Assembly (NCBI RefSeq): GCF_900044055.2
Contig: NZ_FCOX02000006.1
Span: forward strand, 170,361 to 234,360
Length of the DNA: 64,000 nucleotides
Origin: Caballeronia calidae
Lineage (GTDB): Bacteria; Pseudomonadota; Gammaproteobacteria; Burkholderiales; Burkholderiaceae
Direction of reading: 5' to 3'
A program made the translations under genes and the position numbers. The notes beneath the pieces are model-generated. The model was not told the DNA's origin, did no database searches, and worked only from the letters and a program-made list of their open reading frames with translations. Below are positions 25,099 to 34,248 of the stretch, one piece after another; the stretch's first letter is position 1; each line of letters begins with the position of its first letter.

Positions 25099-25566
25099 AT
25101 GACAGCTGTTTCGAAAAGAGCGGACCCGTGGTCACAGACGGTTCACCTGCTCGAAGCGATGCCCACGGACATCGCTCGCACCGCACCATCCCAAAAATCC
25201 GCCCGCGCCGAGAGCGCGTTTCTCGAGCGCCTGACGCGCGACTGGAATCGCACGCATCCGCATCATTCGGACGATCGCTCGCCGTTCCCGCAGGCGATCG
25301 TGCGCGTGATCGAGCGCCCGAGCAGCGCGACCGCGCTCGTCTACTGGTCCGACCCCGGAACGTGCCACTACGGCTATCAGGGCTGGCGCGCGACCACGGC
25401 GACGGCGGAGGGCGTTTGTTCGCTCTCGGGGATGCCGATTCATCGCGGCGATCAGGTGTATCGGCCGTCGCAACGCGATCCGAAGCCGCAGAACGCCTCC
25501 GCCATGATTCTCGCTGCCGCAATGCCTCGCAACAGCGAAGAGATGGAAGTCGATATGCACGGCTGA
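25099..25566 (+). CDS. DUF3331 domain protein
   Basis: 155 residues from the ATG at 25099; an ATG at 25057 would add 14 residues. The C-terminal part (about 70-130) has RVIERPSSATALVYWSDPGTC, then GYQGWRATTATAEGVCSLSG and MPIHRGDQVYRP. This Cys-x(n)-Cys treble-clef-like pattern is typical of DUF3331 proteins, which are common in Burkholderia and relatives and of unknown function. The longer upstream open frame runs through the repeat array and is not credible. The gene ends at a strong shared hairpin. Confidence 0.78.
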   Translation: MTAVSKRADPWSQTVHLLEAMPTDIARTAPSQKSARAESAFLERLTRDWNRTHPHHSDDRSPFPQAIVRVIERPSSATALVYWSDPGTCHYGYQGWRATTATAEGVCSLSGMPIHRGDQVYRPSQRDPKPQNASAMILAAAMPRNSEEMEVDMHG

Positions 25567-25582
25567 CGCGCGCTAGAAGAAA

Positions 25583-25630
25583 ACGGCGGCAGAACCGGCC
25601 TCGCTGGCCGATCCCGGACGCTGCCGCCGT
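25583..25630. terminator. Bidirectional terminator hairpin
   Basis: Perfect 10-base arms ACGGCGGCAG (25583-25592) and CTGCCGCCGT (25621-25630) enclose a second small stem (CCGGCC...GGCCG). It lies between the convergent DUF3331 and reductase genes. AAGAAAA on one side gives a T-rich tail for leftward transcription. Confidence 0.6.
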
Positions 25631-25636
25631 GCGCAA

Positions 25637-26251
25637 TCAATAACCGACTGTGATCCGCTGTCTGATATGAGCGTCGCGCTCGAACTCGTCGAGGAAGGCG
25701 ATCGCGAAATCGTCGAAGGAAATCCAGCTGCGGCCGCCGCTGTCGACGAGGAGTTCGTCCACACCGATCCGGAATTTCTGCGTGCGCGGTCCGGCCACAA
25801 ATTCCGCCGACGGCGAAACGAAGGTCCAGTCGATATCGCGCTCACGGCGCAGCGCATCCAGAAAGTCCGCGCCTGCCGTCGCTTCCGGCTTGTACGCAAC
25901 GGGGAAGTCCGGCAGATCGAGCACGCGCTGACCCGGCGCGGCATACAGGCTGCCCGCGCCGCCCACCACCAGCAGGCGCCGCACGCCGGCGCACCTCACA
26001 GGACCGACGATGGCCTGTTCCGACACGCTGACGAAGCGCGTGGCGCTGAACACGGCGTCGTGACCGGCAATGGCGGTCGCAAGGGCGTCGGCATCGAGCG
26101 CATCGACGCTTTGCGGCGTCACGCGGTCTCGCGCCGGAATTCCAGATGCGTCGCGAGCAATCGCCGTGACCGTGTGACCGCGCCGCAACGCTTCCTCCAG
26201 CAGACGGCTGCCGACATTACCCGTCGCACCGATGATCGCGATATTGCTCAT
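25637..26251 (-). CDS. NAD(P)H-binding atypical SDR-type reductase/epimerase
   Basis: 204 residues. The N-terminal IAIIGATGNVGSRLLEEAL is the NAD(P)-binding Rossmann glycine motif of atypical short-chain dehydrogenases, followed by VVGGAGSLY and a WTFVSPSAEF block. The family (NmrA/NAD(P)H-binding, YwnB-like) reduces or senses redox cofactors; the substrate is unknown. AAAAGGAGAAGC before the ATG at 26251 is a strong ribosome site. Single gene, no obvious partner. Confidence 0.88.
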   Translation of the reverse strand: MSNIAIIGATGNVGSRLLEEALRRGHTVTAIARDASGIPARDRVTPQSVDALDADALATAIAGHDAVFSATRFVSVSEQAIVGPVRCAGVRRLLVVGGAGSLYAAPGQRVLDLPDFPVAYKPEATAGADFLDALRRERDIDWTFVSPSAEFVAGPRTQKFRIGVDELLVDSGGRSWISFDDFAIAFLDEFERDAHIRQRITVGY

Positions 26252-26691
26252 TGCCAGCTTCTCCTTTTTCTAGCGGCGTTCAAGACGGCGTCGTCCAACC
26301 GGACGGTTCATGATAAAGGGAAATAAACCTTGGCACAGCCGGCGTTTTCGATAGAGTTTATTTCCGCGCGGGACGGAATTCGAGAACCGATTACCGCGCC
26401 TTCATGATTAAAAGCATACTGGCAAGCATAGGGCGATGCAATTTCCGGGCCGATTTACGGCATGGCCCGCCATACCGACACGCCGTGGTCATAATGAAAC
26501 TGCGCATTCGACAGCACCGCTCCCTATTAGACTAGAGGCCCCGCACTCTTTCGAGATGCGCGACAGCGGCGATTACCGGCGCGCCGCGCGCAGCAGTTTC
26601 GGAGCGAGTTTTCAAATCGAAGTCGCCAAAATGTCATGACATTGGTTTATATTGCAGTTCCTCGCCGCTCCATTACCGGAAGGAGTTAATC
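26252..26691. other. Intergenic region upstream of the small GTG-start gene
   Basis: 440 bases of lower GC than the flanks, with no convincing ORF or RNA. The 5' end carries the leftward promoter of the reductase gene. The only distinct element is a 14-bp palindrome near its right end (listed separately), followed by TTTATATT, which could be a -10 element for the small gene. Confidence 0.4.
26630..26643. promoter_or_regulatory. 14-bp perfect palindrome upstream of the small gene
   Basis: AATGTCATGACATT, 48 bases upstream of the GTG start at 26692 and a few bases before a TATATT sequence. Its position fits an operator overlapping the promoter. The cognate regulator is unknown. Confidence 0.45.
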
Positions 26692-26889
26692 GTGAAGAAT
26701 CCGCAATTGCAGGGTGCCATCGAAGGACGCGACAATCCGGCAGGCGAAACCGCCTACGAACCGATTCCGGTTCGCGCAGTCCCAAAGGAATCAGCCGATC
26801 AACCCGGCTACTCCGATTCGCTGGACATCCCGCTCAATTACGGCATCGTGATGGACGCAGTCAGGGACGCGGTACGCGCGAACCCGTAA
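26692..26889 (+). CDS. Small acidic protein, function unknown
   Basis: 65 residues from a GTG start with a textbook AAGGAG ribosome site six bases upstream. It is polar and probably disordered at first (GAIEGRDNPAGETAYEPIPV), with a short amphipathic C-terminus (IVMDAVRDAVRAN). There is no signal peptide, cysteine or known domain. A perfect rho-independent terminator starts 20 bases after the stop and a palindrome lies upstream, so it is a complete single-gene transcription unit. It is a real gene on those grounds rather than by homology. Confidence 0.72.
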   Translation: MKNPQLQGAIEGRDNPAGETAYEPIPVRAVPKESADQPGYSDSLDIPLNYGIVMDAVRDAVRANP

Positions 26890-26909
26890 GCGTTCAACAG
26901 CTCATGCAA

Positions 26910-26936
26910 AGCGCCCCACTCGGGGCGCTTTTTTTT
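26910..26936 (+). terminator. Rho-independent terminator
   Basis: Stem AGCGCCCC/GGGGCGCT with a four-base ACTC loop, running directly into eight Ts. It ends the small GTG-start gene. Confidence 0.95.
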
Positions 26937-27414
26937 GGGCCGCGCAGGCTGCCGACTGTAGTGGACACGTGGCTCCGTGGTGTCGTTAAGTCAGACAAAT
27001 CAGGCGTTTAGCAAGCTTTCCCGTTAAGCGATTCCGACAAATGTCAATCGGTGCGAATCTGAGCCAAAGACGCCGATCCGCTCATTAACGAGATGGTACA
27101 CTGCCGCCTCCGTTGCGCCGGCTCCGTGCTGTGTCGCCGCGACGAGCCTCGCGCATGTCGATATTTCGTCCATGCTCATGGGCGCTAAATGGGCAAATTG
27201 AGCCTTCTGCCGCGGCCTTTTCCGCCGATTCGACAAATCAGTCCGCTGCTAGTGTTTCTACTGGCGAAAAAAACCACATTGAAGTAAGTTCAGACGTGTA
27301 ATAGCGCCTGGACAAATGTCCGGATCAGTGCTCGAGGGTTAGTGGAAATCCGGCGAGCACATAGACAAGACCGATCAACCACGTGCTGCGGCTCGCGCCC
27401 TGCCGAACGAGAAC
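26937..27414. other. Intergenic region upstream of the cellulose operon
   Basis: 478 bases that should contain the bcs promoter. I find no strong sigma-70 or sigma-54 consensus and no clear inverted repeat. A 70-codon leftward ORF (27024-27236) and a 62-codon rightward ORF (27113-27301) lack ribosome sites and are not called. Confidence 0.4.
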
Positions 27415-27870
27415 ATGGCCGCTATTTTCGATTACCTGTTGGACAGTCAGATTTCCCGGCAATGGCGCGGGCTCCTGGCCGCGCTGGCCGAAGAATTCGA
27501 AACGCAGATCGGACGCAACGAACTGCGTCAGCTGATGCAGCGCGTGGGCAGCCGTTTTGCCGATGCCCGTCCCCTGCCGCCCTGCGACTCGACGGCGGCG
27601 CTCGCCGACGCGCTCAACACCTTGTGGCGCGACACCGACTGGGGCTTCGTCGAACTGTCCGACGAACGCGACTATCTGAGCATCGTGCATTACTGCGCAC
27701 CCCTGCCCGCCTTCGGCGAGCGCGCGCTCGCGTGGACGCCCGCGTTTCTCGAAGGGGCTTATCAGCAGTGGCTCGCCGCGCTCGGCGCGCAAGGACTCGC
27801 GATCCGGCAGGCCAGCGAGTTCGGCGACGACGCGGCCATCGAGTTCAGGCTCGCGCGCGTCGCGGCCTGA
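27415..27870 (+). CDS. bcsD: Cellulose synthase accessory subunit BcsD
   Basis: 151 residues, the normal length for BcsD (AxCeSD-like). The conserved core includes ISRQWRGLLAALAEEFE near residue 12, the TDWGFVELSDERDYLSIVH block near residue 72, and an AFLEGAYQQWL helix near residue 109. BcsD forms an octameric periplasmic ring that guides glucan chains into ordered ribbons in Komagataeibacter. Its presence together with bcsQ and bcsR/P makes this a hybrid operon type. It is the first gene of the operon, followed by bcsP after 116 bases. Confidence 0.88.
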   Translation: MAAIFDYLLDSQISRQWRGLLAALAEEFETQIGRNELRQLMQRVGSRFADARPLPPCDSTAALADALNTLWRDTDWGFVELSDERDYLSIVHYCAPLPAFGERALAWTPAFLEGAYQQWLAALGAQGLAIRQASEFGDDAAIEFRLARVAA

Positions 27871-27986
27871 AGCGTCCAGCGCAATCCGACCGCCGCCACG
27901 ATGCGGCGGCATCGACCGCCCCGACGGGTGGCTCAAAACATGCGGCACCGGCCAGGCACCAAAAAGCACGACGAGGAAGCGGCACC

Positions 27987-28760
27987 ATGAATACTTCGCG
28001 CGACATCGAGAAGCTGTTCGATCATTTCGGCGGCAATGCAGGCAACTATCAGGAAATCGGACGGGAGAACGAGGCTATGACGGCTCGCACCCGCTGGCCC
28101 TTGCTCGCCACGCTCGACTTCGCGCAGCCGTCGATTCCGGAGATCGCGCCGCCGCGCGATGCGCAGCCGGGCGCACCGCGGGCACGCTCGCACGAACCAT
28201 CGGGCGAGCCGCCCGAAAAGCCGACGCCCATTCATCGCGGCAAGCAGCCGCTCTTCACACGCCCCCATCGCCGCACGATTCCGCCGGTCAATCCGCCCGC
28301 GACGGAATCGCTGAGCGCGCTGCGCTTTTCGGTGCTCGGCGAATCGGCGTCGAACCAAATCGGAACGAGTCCGGATTCGGCTGCCGCTTGCGCGCCGAGC
28401 GTGCCGCCTGTTCAAGCGCCGGTCGCGTCCAGTCTCGTCAGGAATGACGGGGCGAATCCCTCGCGCCCGGCAGCCACTTTCGGATCGAACTTCGCCGCGC
28501 GCCGCGTGACAACGCAGGTTTCACCGGTCACGCCCGCCGCCGAAGCGCCGCGCGCGCCCGAACCCGCGCCCGCTGCGGCGCAATCGATTCTCGGCAAGCT
28601 CTTCAAGCCGCTCGCCCAGACCACGGCGAGCGCGCCCGCGAGTTCGCTCGACGCAATATTCGAGCGGCTGCGCCGCGCCAGCCCGCACGCCGACGACCCC
28701 ACGAACATGCACGCAGGCGCGGGCCACGCCGCGCGCGCGAGCCGCCTCTCACGCTCATGA
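27987..28760 (+). CDS. bcsP: Cellulose biosynthesis protein BcsP/BcsR-like
   Basis: 257 residues. The N-terminal DIEKLFDHFGGNAGNYQEI (residues 5-23) is the BcsR signature; E. coli BcsR is only about 62 residues. The rest is a long Pro/Ala/Arg-rich, probably disordered tail ending in SLDAIFERLRRASPH, a second short helix. Such extended forms are called BcsP and are thought to help BcsQ place or regulate the synthase at the inner membrane. The stop overlaps the bcsQ start (ATGA), so the two are coupled. A much longer open frame upstream belongs to the shadow of bcsD. Confidence 0.82.
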   Translation: MNTSRDIEKLFDHFGGNAGNYQEIGRENEAMTARTRWPLLATLDFAQPSIPEIAPPRDAQPGAPRARSHEPSGEPPEKPTPIHRGKQPLFTRPHRRTIPPVNPPATESLSALRFSVLGESASNQIGTSPDSAAACAPSVPPVQAPVASSLVRNDGANPSRPAATFGSNFAARRVTTQVSPVTPAAEAPRAPEPAPAAAQSILGKLFKPLAQTTASAPASSLDAIFERLRRASPHADDPTNMHAGAGHAARASRLSRS

Positions 28761-29545
28761 AAGTCATCACGGTAGTTTCCGCGAAGGGCGGTGTCGGCAA
28801 GACGACGCTCGCCGCCAATCTCGCCTCGGTGCTCGCCGCGCGCAACCGCCGCGTGATCGTGCTCGATCTCGATCCGCAGAACGCGCTGCGGTTGCACTTC
28901 GGCATTCCGCTCGACAGCATCGACGGCATCTCGCGCGCGACGCTCAGCCGCGATCCGTGGCAGACCGTGATGTTCGACGGCGTCGACGGCGTGACGGTGC
29001 TGCCCTACGGCGCCGTGACCGAAGATGACCGCCGCCGCTTCGAGGCGCTCGTCGACAGCGATCCCGAGTGGCTCGCGCACTCGCTCGATTCTCTTGCGCT
29101 CGACGCAAACGATATCGTGATCGTCGACACGCCGCCGGGCTCGTCGGTCTACACGCGCACCGCGCTCACGGCGGCGAACTTCGCGCTCAACGTCGTGCTC
29201 GCCGATGCCGCGTCCTATGCGGCGATCCCCGGCATGGAGCGCATGGTCGATGCCTACGCCGCGCCACGCCCGGATTTCGCGGGCCAGGGCTATGTCGTGA
29301 ACCAGGTCGATCAGTCGCGCCAGCTGAGCAAGGACGTGCTGAAGGTGCTGCGCAACATGCTCGGCACGAAGCTGTTTCCGGGCGTGATCCATCAGGATGA
29401 AGGCGTCTCCGAATCGCTCGCATGCGACACGACCCTGATCCATTACGATCCGCTTTCGCAAGCCGCCGCCGATCTGCGCGCATGCGGCGCCTGGCTCCTG
29501 TCGGCGATCGACGCGATGGCCGCCTCATCGAGGAAACTCGCATGA
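28757..29545 (+). CDS. bcsQ: Cellulose biosynthesis MinD/ParA-like ATPase BcsQ
   Basis: 262 residues. The deviant Walker A KGGVGKTT at residues 10-17, VLDLDPQNALRLHFG near residue 35 and VIVDTPPG near residue 118 define a MinD/ParA-family ATPase. In enterobacteria BcsQ localises the cellulose synthase to the cell pole and is part of the cytoplasmic Bcs complex with BcsR. Its start overlaps bcsP and its stop overlaps bcsA (ATGA in both cases). Confidence 0.92.
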   Translation: MKVITVVSAKGGVGKTTLAANLASVLAARNRRVIVLDLDPQNALRLHFGIPLDSIDGISRATLSRDPWQTVMFDGVDGVTVLPYGAVTEDDRRRFEALVDSDPEWLAHSLDSLALDANDIVIVDTPPGSSVYTRTALTAANFALNVVLADAASYAAIPGMERMVDAYAAPRPDFAGQGYVVNQVDQSRQLSKDVLKVLRNMLGTKLFPGVIHQDEGVSESLACDTTLIHYDPLSQAAADLRACGAWLLSAIDAMAASSRKLA

Positions 29546-31758
29546 GTTCCGCGAAGATCCCATCGCCGGAAACGGAGGTCAGCGTCGCGACTTCGCGTCT
29601 CGAACGTTTCGTCGATGCCGGCATCTGGAGCAGCCGGATCGTCGTGATCCTGCTGACGGTGTTCGCCGCGTTCGCGCTCTATTTCGTCGTCACGGTGCCG
29701 CTCGCGTTCGGTCAGCAACTCGCATTCGCGACGATCTGCTTCGCCTGCGCGCTCGGCTTCCGGCGTCTGCAAGGCCAGTACGCGACGCTCGTGATGATCA
29801 TGCTGTCGGTGGCCGCATCGGGCCGCTACATGTTCTGGCGCCTGACGGAGACGACCTACTGGGAGCGTCCGCTCGACGCCGCCTGGGGCCTGTTGCTCGT
29901 CGCCGCCGAGGTCTACGCGGCGCTGGTTCTCCTGCTCGGCTACTTCCAGACCGCGTGGCCGCTCAAGCGCAAGCCGCTGCCGCTGCCCGCCGACCGCAGC
30001 CAGTGGCCGACCGTCGACGTCTTCATCCCGACGTACAACGAGCCGCTTTCGGTCGTGAAGCCGACGATCTACGCGGCGCTCGCGCTCGACTATCCGGCCG
30101 ACAAACTCGCCATCCACGTGCTCGACGACGGCCGCCGTCCCGAGTTCAAGACGTTCTGCGAGGAAGTGGGCGTCAACTGGACGATCCGCACGCACAACCG
30201 TCACGCGAAGGCGGGCAACATCAACGAGGCGCTGAAGATCACCAAGGGCGAATTCCTCGCGATCTTCGACTGCGACCATATCCCGACGCGCTCCTTCCTG
30301 CAGATCTGCCTCGGCTGGTTCCTGCGCGACAAGCTGCTGTCGATGCTGCAGACGCCGCATCACTTCTTCTCACCCGATCCGTTCGAGCGCAATCTCGGCA
30401 CGTTCCGCAAGGTGCCGAACGAAGGCGAGCTGTTCTACGGCCTCGTGCAGGACGGCAACGATCTCTGGAACGCGACCTTCTTCTGCGGCTCGTGCGCCGT
30501 GCTGCGGCGTTCGATGGTCGAGGAGATCGGCGGCATCGCGGTCGAGACCGTGACGGAGGATGCACACACCGCGCTCAAGCTGCATCGGCTCGGCTATACG
30601 ACCGCGTATCTCGCGATTCCGCAGGCCGCGGGGCTCGCGACGGAAAGTCTGTCAGGCCACATCGGGCAGCGCATCCGCTGGGCGCGCGGCATGACGCAGA
30701 TCTTCCGCATCGACAATCCGCTCACCGGCAAGGGCCTCAAAATCGGTCAGCGGTTGTGCTATCTCAACGGCATGCTGCACTTCTTCTATGGCGTGCCGCG
30801 TCTCGTGTTCCTTACCGCACCCTTGTCGTATCTCTTCTTCGGCGCGCATGTGATCGAAGCCGCGGCGAGCAGCATCGCGGTCTTCGCGCTGCCGCACATG
30901 ATGCACGCGAGCATCACCAACTCGCGCATGCAGCGCAGCTTCCGCCATTCGTTCTGGGCCGAAGTGTACGAGTCGGTGCTGGCGTCGTACATCACCGCGC
31001 CGACGCTGCTCGCGGTCATCAACCCCAAGCTCGGCAAGTTCAACGTGACGGCCAAGGGCGGCCAGATCGCGAAGGATTACTTCGACTGGTATATCTCGCG
31101 CCCGTATCTATTCCTGTTGCTGCTGAATCTGCTCGGCTTCGTCGCGGGCATCGTGCATATCGTCATGTACTGGCACATCAGGAGCGAGGTGAACACGACC
31201 ATCCTCAACCTCTGCTGGACGGTCTACAACATGCTGATCCTCGGTGCATCGGTGGCGGCGGCGAGCGAGCGCAAGCAGGTGCGCGCCACGCATCGCGTGA
31301 CGATGAAAATGCCCGTGATGCTCAAATTCTCGACCGGCCGCACGCTCGCGTGCGAGACCATCGACTATTCGGAAGGCGGCGTGGGCGTCGCACTGCCCGC
31401 CAAAATCGAAGTGCCGATGCACGAGCGCGTCACCGTCTCGCTCTTTCGCGGCGACGAAGAGTATGCGTTCCCCGCGACTGTCGGTTATACGGAACCCGGC
31501 CGCGTCGGCCTGCGCTTTTCGCAGCTCACGCGCGAGCAGGAATACGACTTCGTGAAGACCACTTTCGCGCGCGCGGACGCCTGGACCGGCTGGTCCGAGG
31601 GACGCCGCCCCGATACGCCGCTGCGCGGGCTGTCGCACGTGCTGCTGGTGGGCACGCGCGGCATCGCGGGACTGTTCGAGCATTTGTACAGCGACCTTCG
31701 TACCTGGATGAACAAGCGCCCGGTGGATGTGAAGAAGCTGAAAACCAAAGACCAATAA
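29542..31758 (+). CDS. bcsA: Cellulose synthase catalytic subunit BcsA (GT2 + PilZ)
   Basis: 738 residues. Inner-membrane helices flank a family 2 glycosyltransferase domain with DDG near residue 194, FDCDH near residue 242 (UDP/metal binding), TED near residue 338 (catalytic base) and QRIRW near residue 376. A C-terminal PilZ domain from about residue 580 carries R-x3-R in RATHR and DYSEGGVG, so it should bind cyclic di-GMP. BcsA polymerises UDP-glucose into beta-1,4-glucan and threads it through its own membrane channel. The ATG at 29542 overlaps the bcsQ stop. The chain ends with TAATG shared with bcsB. Confidence 0.95.
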   Translation: MSSAKIPSPETEVSVATSRLERFVDAGIWSSRIVVILLTVFAAFALYFVVTVPLAFGQQLAFATICFACALGFRRLQGQYATLVMIMLSVAASGRYMFWRLTETTYWERPLDAAWGLLLVAAEVYAALVLLLGYFQTAWPLKRKPLPLPADRSQWPTVDVFIPTYNEPLSVVKPTIYAALALDYPADKLAIHVLDDGRRPEFKTFCEEVGVNWTIRTHNRHAKAGNINEALKITKGEFLAIFDCDHIPTRSFLQICLGWFLRDKLLSMLQTPHHFFSPDPFERNLGTFRKVPNEGELFYGLVQDGNDLWNATFFCGSCAVLRRSMVEEIGGIAVETVTEDAHTALKLHRLGYTTAYLAIPQAAGLATESLSGHIGQRIRWARGMTQIFRIDNPLTGKGLKIGQRLCYLNGMLHFFYGVPRLVFLTAPLSYLFFGAHVIEAAASSIAVFALPHMMHASITNSRMQRSFRHSFWAEVYESVLASYITAPTLLAVINPKLGKFNVTAKGGQIAKDYFDWYISRPYLFLLLLNLLGFVAGIVHIVMYWHIRSEVNTTILNLCWTVYNMLILGASVAAASERKQVRATHRVTMKMPVMLKFSTGRTLACETIDYSEGGVGVALPAKIEVPMHERVTVSLFRGDEEYAFPATVGYTEPGRVGLRFSQLTREQEYDFVKTTFARADAWTGWSEGRRPDTPLRGLSHVLLVGTRGIAGLFEHLYSDLRTWMNKRPVDVKKLKTKDQ

Positions 31759-34247
31759 TGGGCATGGGTATGTCGAAGTTGCGCGTTGAAAACGAGACGG
31801 GCGCGCGCGCGCCGCGTTTTTGCGAAAGGCCTTTTGTGCGTGCGCTGGCCGTCTTCATGGCGTTGCAGACCGCGCTCGCGGCGCCGGTCGCATCGGCTGC
31901 GGCGGCCGCCGCATCGGACAGCGCCGCGGCGGGCGCGCAGCAGGCCACCGGCGTCGGCGCCGTGCCCGCGCCGAGCCCGGCCGTCGTCTACAACCCGGCC
32001 ACGATCGGCCAGCCCGCGCTCGCGATGCCCGTGCCCGCGTTCTCCGGCAAGTCCGACAAACCCCTCGCCTCGCGCACGCCCACCACCGCCGATCCCGGCA
32101 CGCTGGTGCCGGGCGGCCGCCGCCAGACGCTCAGCTTCGCCGACTACGGCGCGCTCGATCCGCTGCAATTGCGCGGCACCGATGGCCAGAACGGCATCGC
32201 GTTCTCCGTGCGCGGCGACGAAGTCGTGACGGGCGCGATCCTGCATCTGATCTACAGCTATTCGCCGTCGCTGCTGCCGTCGATCTCGCAACTGAAGGTG
32301 CTGATCAACGGCGAAGTGGCCGCGACGCTGCCCGTGCCGCGCGATCAGGCCGGCGTGCTCGTCGCGCGCGATGTCGCGATCGATCCGCGCTTCATCACTG
32401 AGTTCAATCACCTGAACGTGCAGCTGATCGGCCATTACACGCAGCAGTGCGAGGACCCGTCGAACTCGACGCTGTGGGCGACCGTCAGCAACGCGAGCTC
32501 GCTCGATCTCACGTATGCGTCGATTGCGAGCAAGCCCGATCTCGCCGCGCTGCCGCAGCCGTTCTTCGACCGCCGCGACGTGCGCCGCCTCGAATTGCCC
32601 TTCGTGTTCGCGGGCAAGCCGAGCCTGCCCGCGCTCGAAGCGGCCGGCATGGTCGCGTCGTATTTCGGCTCGCTCGCGGGCTATCGCGGCGCGGTCTTCC
32701 CCGCGCAGACCGACAACGTGCCGCTCTCGGGCAATGCCGTGGTGTTCGCGGTCGGCGATGCGAAGGTCGCGGGCGTCGACATTCCGCCCGTCTCCGGCCC
32801 GACGATCGCGCTCGTCGAACGCGACGCCAACGCGCGCGGCCGCATCCTGCTCGTGCTCGGCCGCGACGACGCCGAACTGAAAACCGCCGCGAAGGCGCTC
32901 GGCGTCGGCCAGAACGCACTGAGCGGCACGAGCGCGACCATCACGCAGTTCAACGACCTGCAGCCGCGCCGCCCCTACGACGCGCCGAACTGGCTGCCGA
33001 CCGACCGCCCCGTGCGCTTCGGCGAGCTTGCGGAAGCGCGCGATCTGACCGCCCACGGCTACGACGCCGACGCCGTGCGCGTCAATCTGCGCGTGCCGCC
33101 CGATCTCTTCATGTGGCAGACCAAAGGCGTGCCGGTCGATCTCGGCTATCGCTACACCGTGCGCCCGGCGCCGGATCGCTCGTCGCTCAATATCAGCGTG
33201 AACAACGGCTTCGTGCAGTCGCTGCGCATTCCGGCGGTGGCCACCTCGACCTTCGATCTCGGCCACTACTTCAGCCGCGTGCTGCCGGACAAGACCGTCG
33301 CCGCGCGCCGCGAGATCTATCTGCCGCCGCTGCTCATCACGCCGCGCGCGCAACTGCGCCTGCACTTCTACTACGACATCCCGAAGACCGGCGAATGCAC
33401 GGGACGCGTGCTCGATAACGTCGTCGGCGCGATCGATCCGAACTCGACCATCGATCTGTCCGGCTTCCCGCACTACATGGCGCTGCCCGATCTGGCCGCG
33501 TTCGCCAACGGCGGCTTCCCGTTCACGCGCATGGCCGATCTTTCGCAGACGGCGGTCGTGCTGCCGAACGAGCCGAACTCGGCCGATTACAGCCTGTATC
33601 TGCTGGAGATGGGCCGCATGGGCGCATCGACGGGCTATCCGGTGACGGGCGTCACCGTGACGAGCGCAAACGATGTCGACCGCTTCGCCGACAAGGACCT
33701 GCTGATTCTCGGCTCGCCCGGCCGCCAGCCGCTCCTGCAGCGCTGGACCAAGAACATGCCCTTCTCCGGCGACGGCGACGCGCGCACCTTCCAGCTCTCC
33801 GATGTCGCGTTCAAGGTCGTCGACTGGTGGCACGGCGAGCAAGGCCCGGAACGCTCGCCGGCGCGCGCGGATCTGTCGCTCGTCAGCTCGAACGGCGATG
33901 CGCTCCTGACCGGCTTCGAATCGCCGCTGAAGAGCGGGCGCAGCGCGGTCGCGCTCATCAGCGCGGCGGGCCAGTCGGACGCCGATCTTTCCGCCGCCCT
34001 GCTCGACAACGACCTGCTGCCGTCCATTCAAGGCGCGATGGCCGTGATCCACGGGCGCACGGTGACGGTGACGTCGAACGGCGAGGCGTATTACGTCGGT
34101 CATCTGTCGCCGATGCATTACATGCGCTGGGCGCTGTCGTCGCATCCGCTTCTGCTGGTGCTGAGCGGCGTGCTCGCTGCGCTCGTCATCGCCGCTCTGT
34201 TCTACCGCGCGCTGCGCTCGATCGCCGCGCGGCGCCTGAGGGATTGA
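31758..34247 (+). CDS. bcsB: Cellulose synthase regulatory subunit BcsB
   Basis: 829 residues. A hydrophobic N-terminal segment near residues 28-50 acts as signal peptide, the large middle is periplasmic (carbohydrate-binding-like and flavodoxin-like domains), and one C-terminal helix (about 795-815) anchors it in the inner membrane. FADYGALDPLQLRG and DYSLYLLEMGRMG are typical BcsB blocks. It pairs with BcsA for activity and guides the glucan across the periplasm. Three ATGs occur close together (31758, 31764, 31770); the first shares one base with the bcsA stop. A much longer frame into bcsA is a shadow. Confidence 0.93.
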   Translation: MGMGMSKLRVENETGARAPRFCERPFVRALAVFMALQTALAAPVASAAAAAASDSAAAGAQQATGVGAVPAPSPAVVYNPATIGQPALAMPVPAFSGKSDKPLASRTPTTADPGTLVPGGRRQTLSFADYGALDPLQLRGTDGQNGIAFSVRGDEVVTGAILHLIYSYSPSLLPSISQLKVLINGEVAATLPVPRDQAGVLVARDVAIDPRFITEFNHLNVQLIGHYTQQCEDPSNSTLWATVSNASSLDLTYASIASKPDLAALPQPFFDRRDVRRLELPFVFAGKPSLPALEAAGMVASYFGSLAGYRGAVFPAQTDNVPLSGNAVVFAVGDAKVAGVDIPPVSGPTIALVERDANARGRILLVLGRDDAELKTAAKALGVGQNALSGTSATITQFNDLQPRRPYDAPNWLPTDRPVRFGELAEARDLTAHGYDADAVRVNLRVPPDLFMWQTKGVPVDLGYRYTVRPAPDRSSLNISVNNGFVQSLRIPAVATSTFDLGHYFSRVLPDKTVAARREIYLPPLLITPRAQLRLHFYYDIPKTGECTGRVLDNVVGAIDPNSTIDLSGFPHYMALPDLAAFANGGFPFTRMADLSQTAVVLPNEPNSADYSLYLLEMGRMGASTGYPVTGVTVTSANDVDRFADKDLLILGSPGRQPLLQRWTKNMPFSGDGDARTFQLSDVAFKVVDWWHGEQGPERSPARADLSLVSSNGDALLTGFESPLKSGRSAVALISAAGQSDADLSAALLDNDLLPSIQGAMAVIHGRTVTVTSNGEAYYVGHLSPMHYMRWALSSHPLLLVLSGVLAALVIAALFYRALRSIAARRLRD

Positions 34248-34248
34248 T

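Noticed and set aside
27024..27236. 70-codon leftward ORF upstream of bcsD
   Set aside because: No ribosome site, no homology I recognise, and it lies where the operon promoter should be.
29955..31757. Upstream in-frame extension of bcsB through bcsA
   Set aside because: The extension has no domain and lies within bcsA, whose own frame has all catalytic motifs; the bcsB signal peptide begins at 31758.
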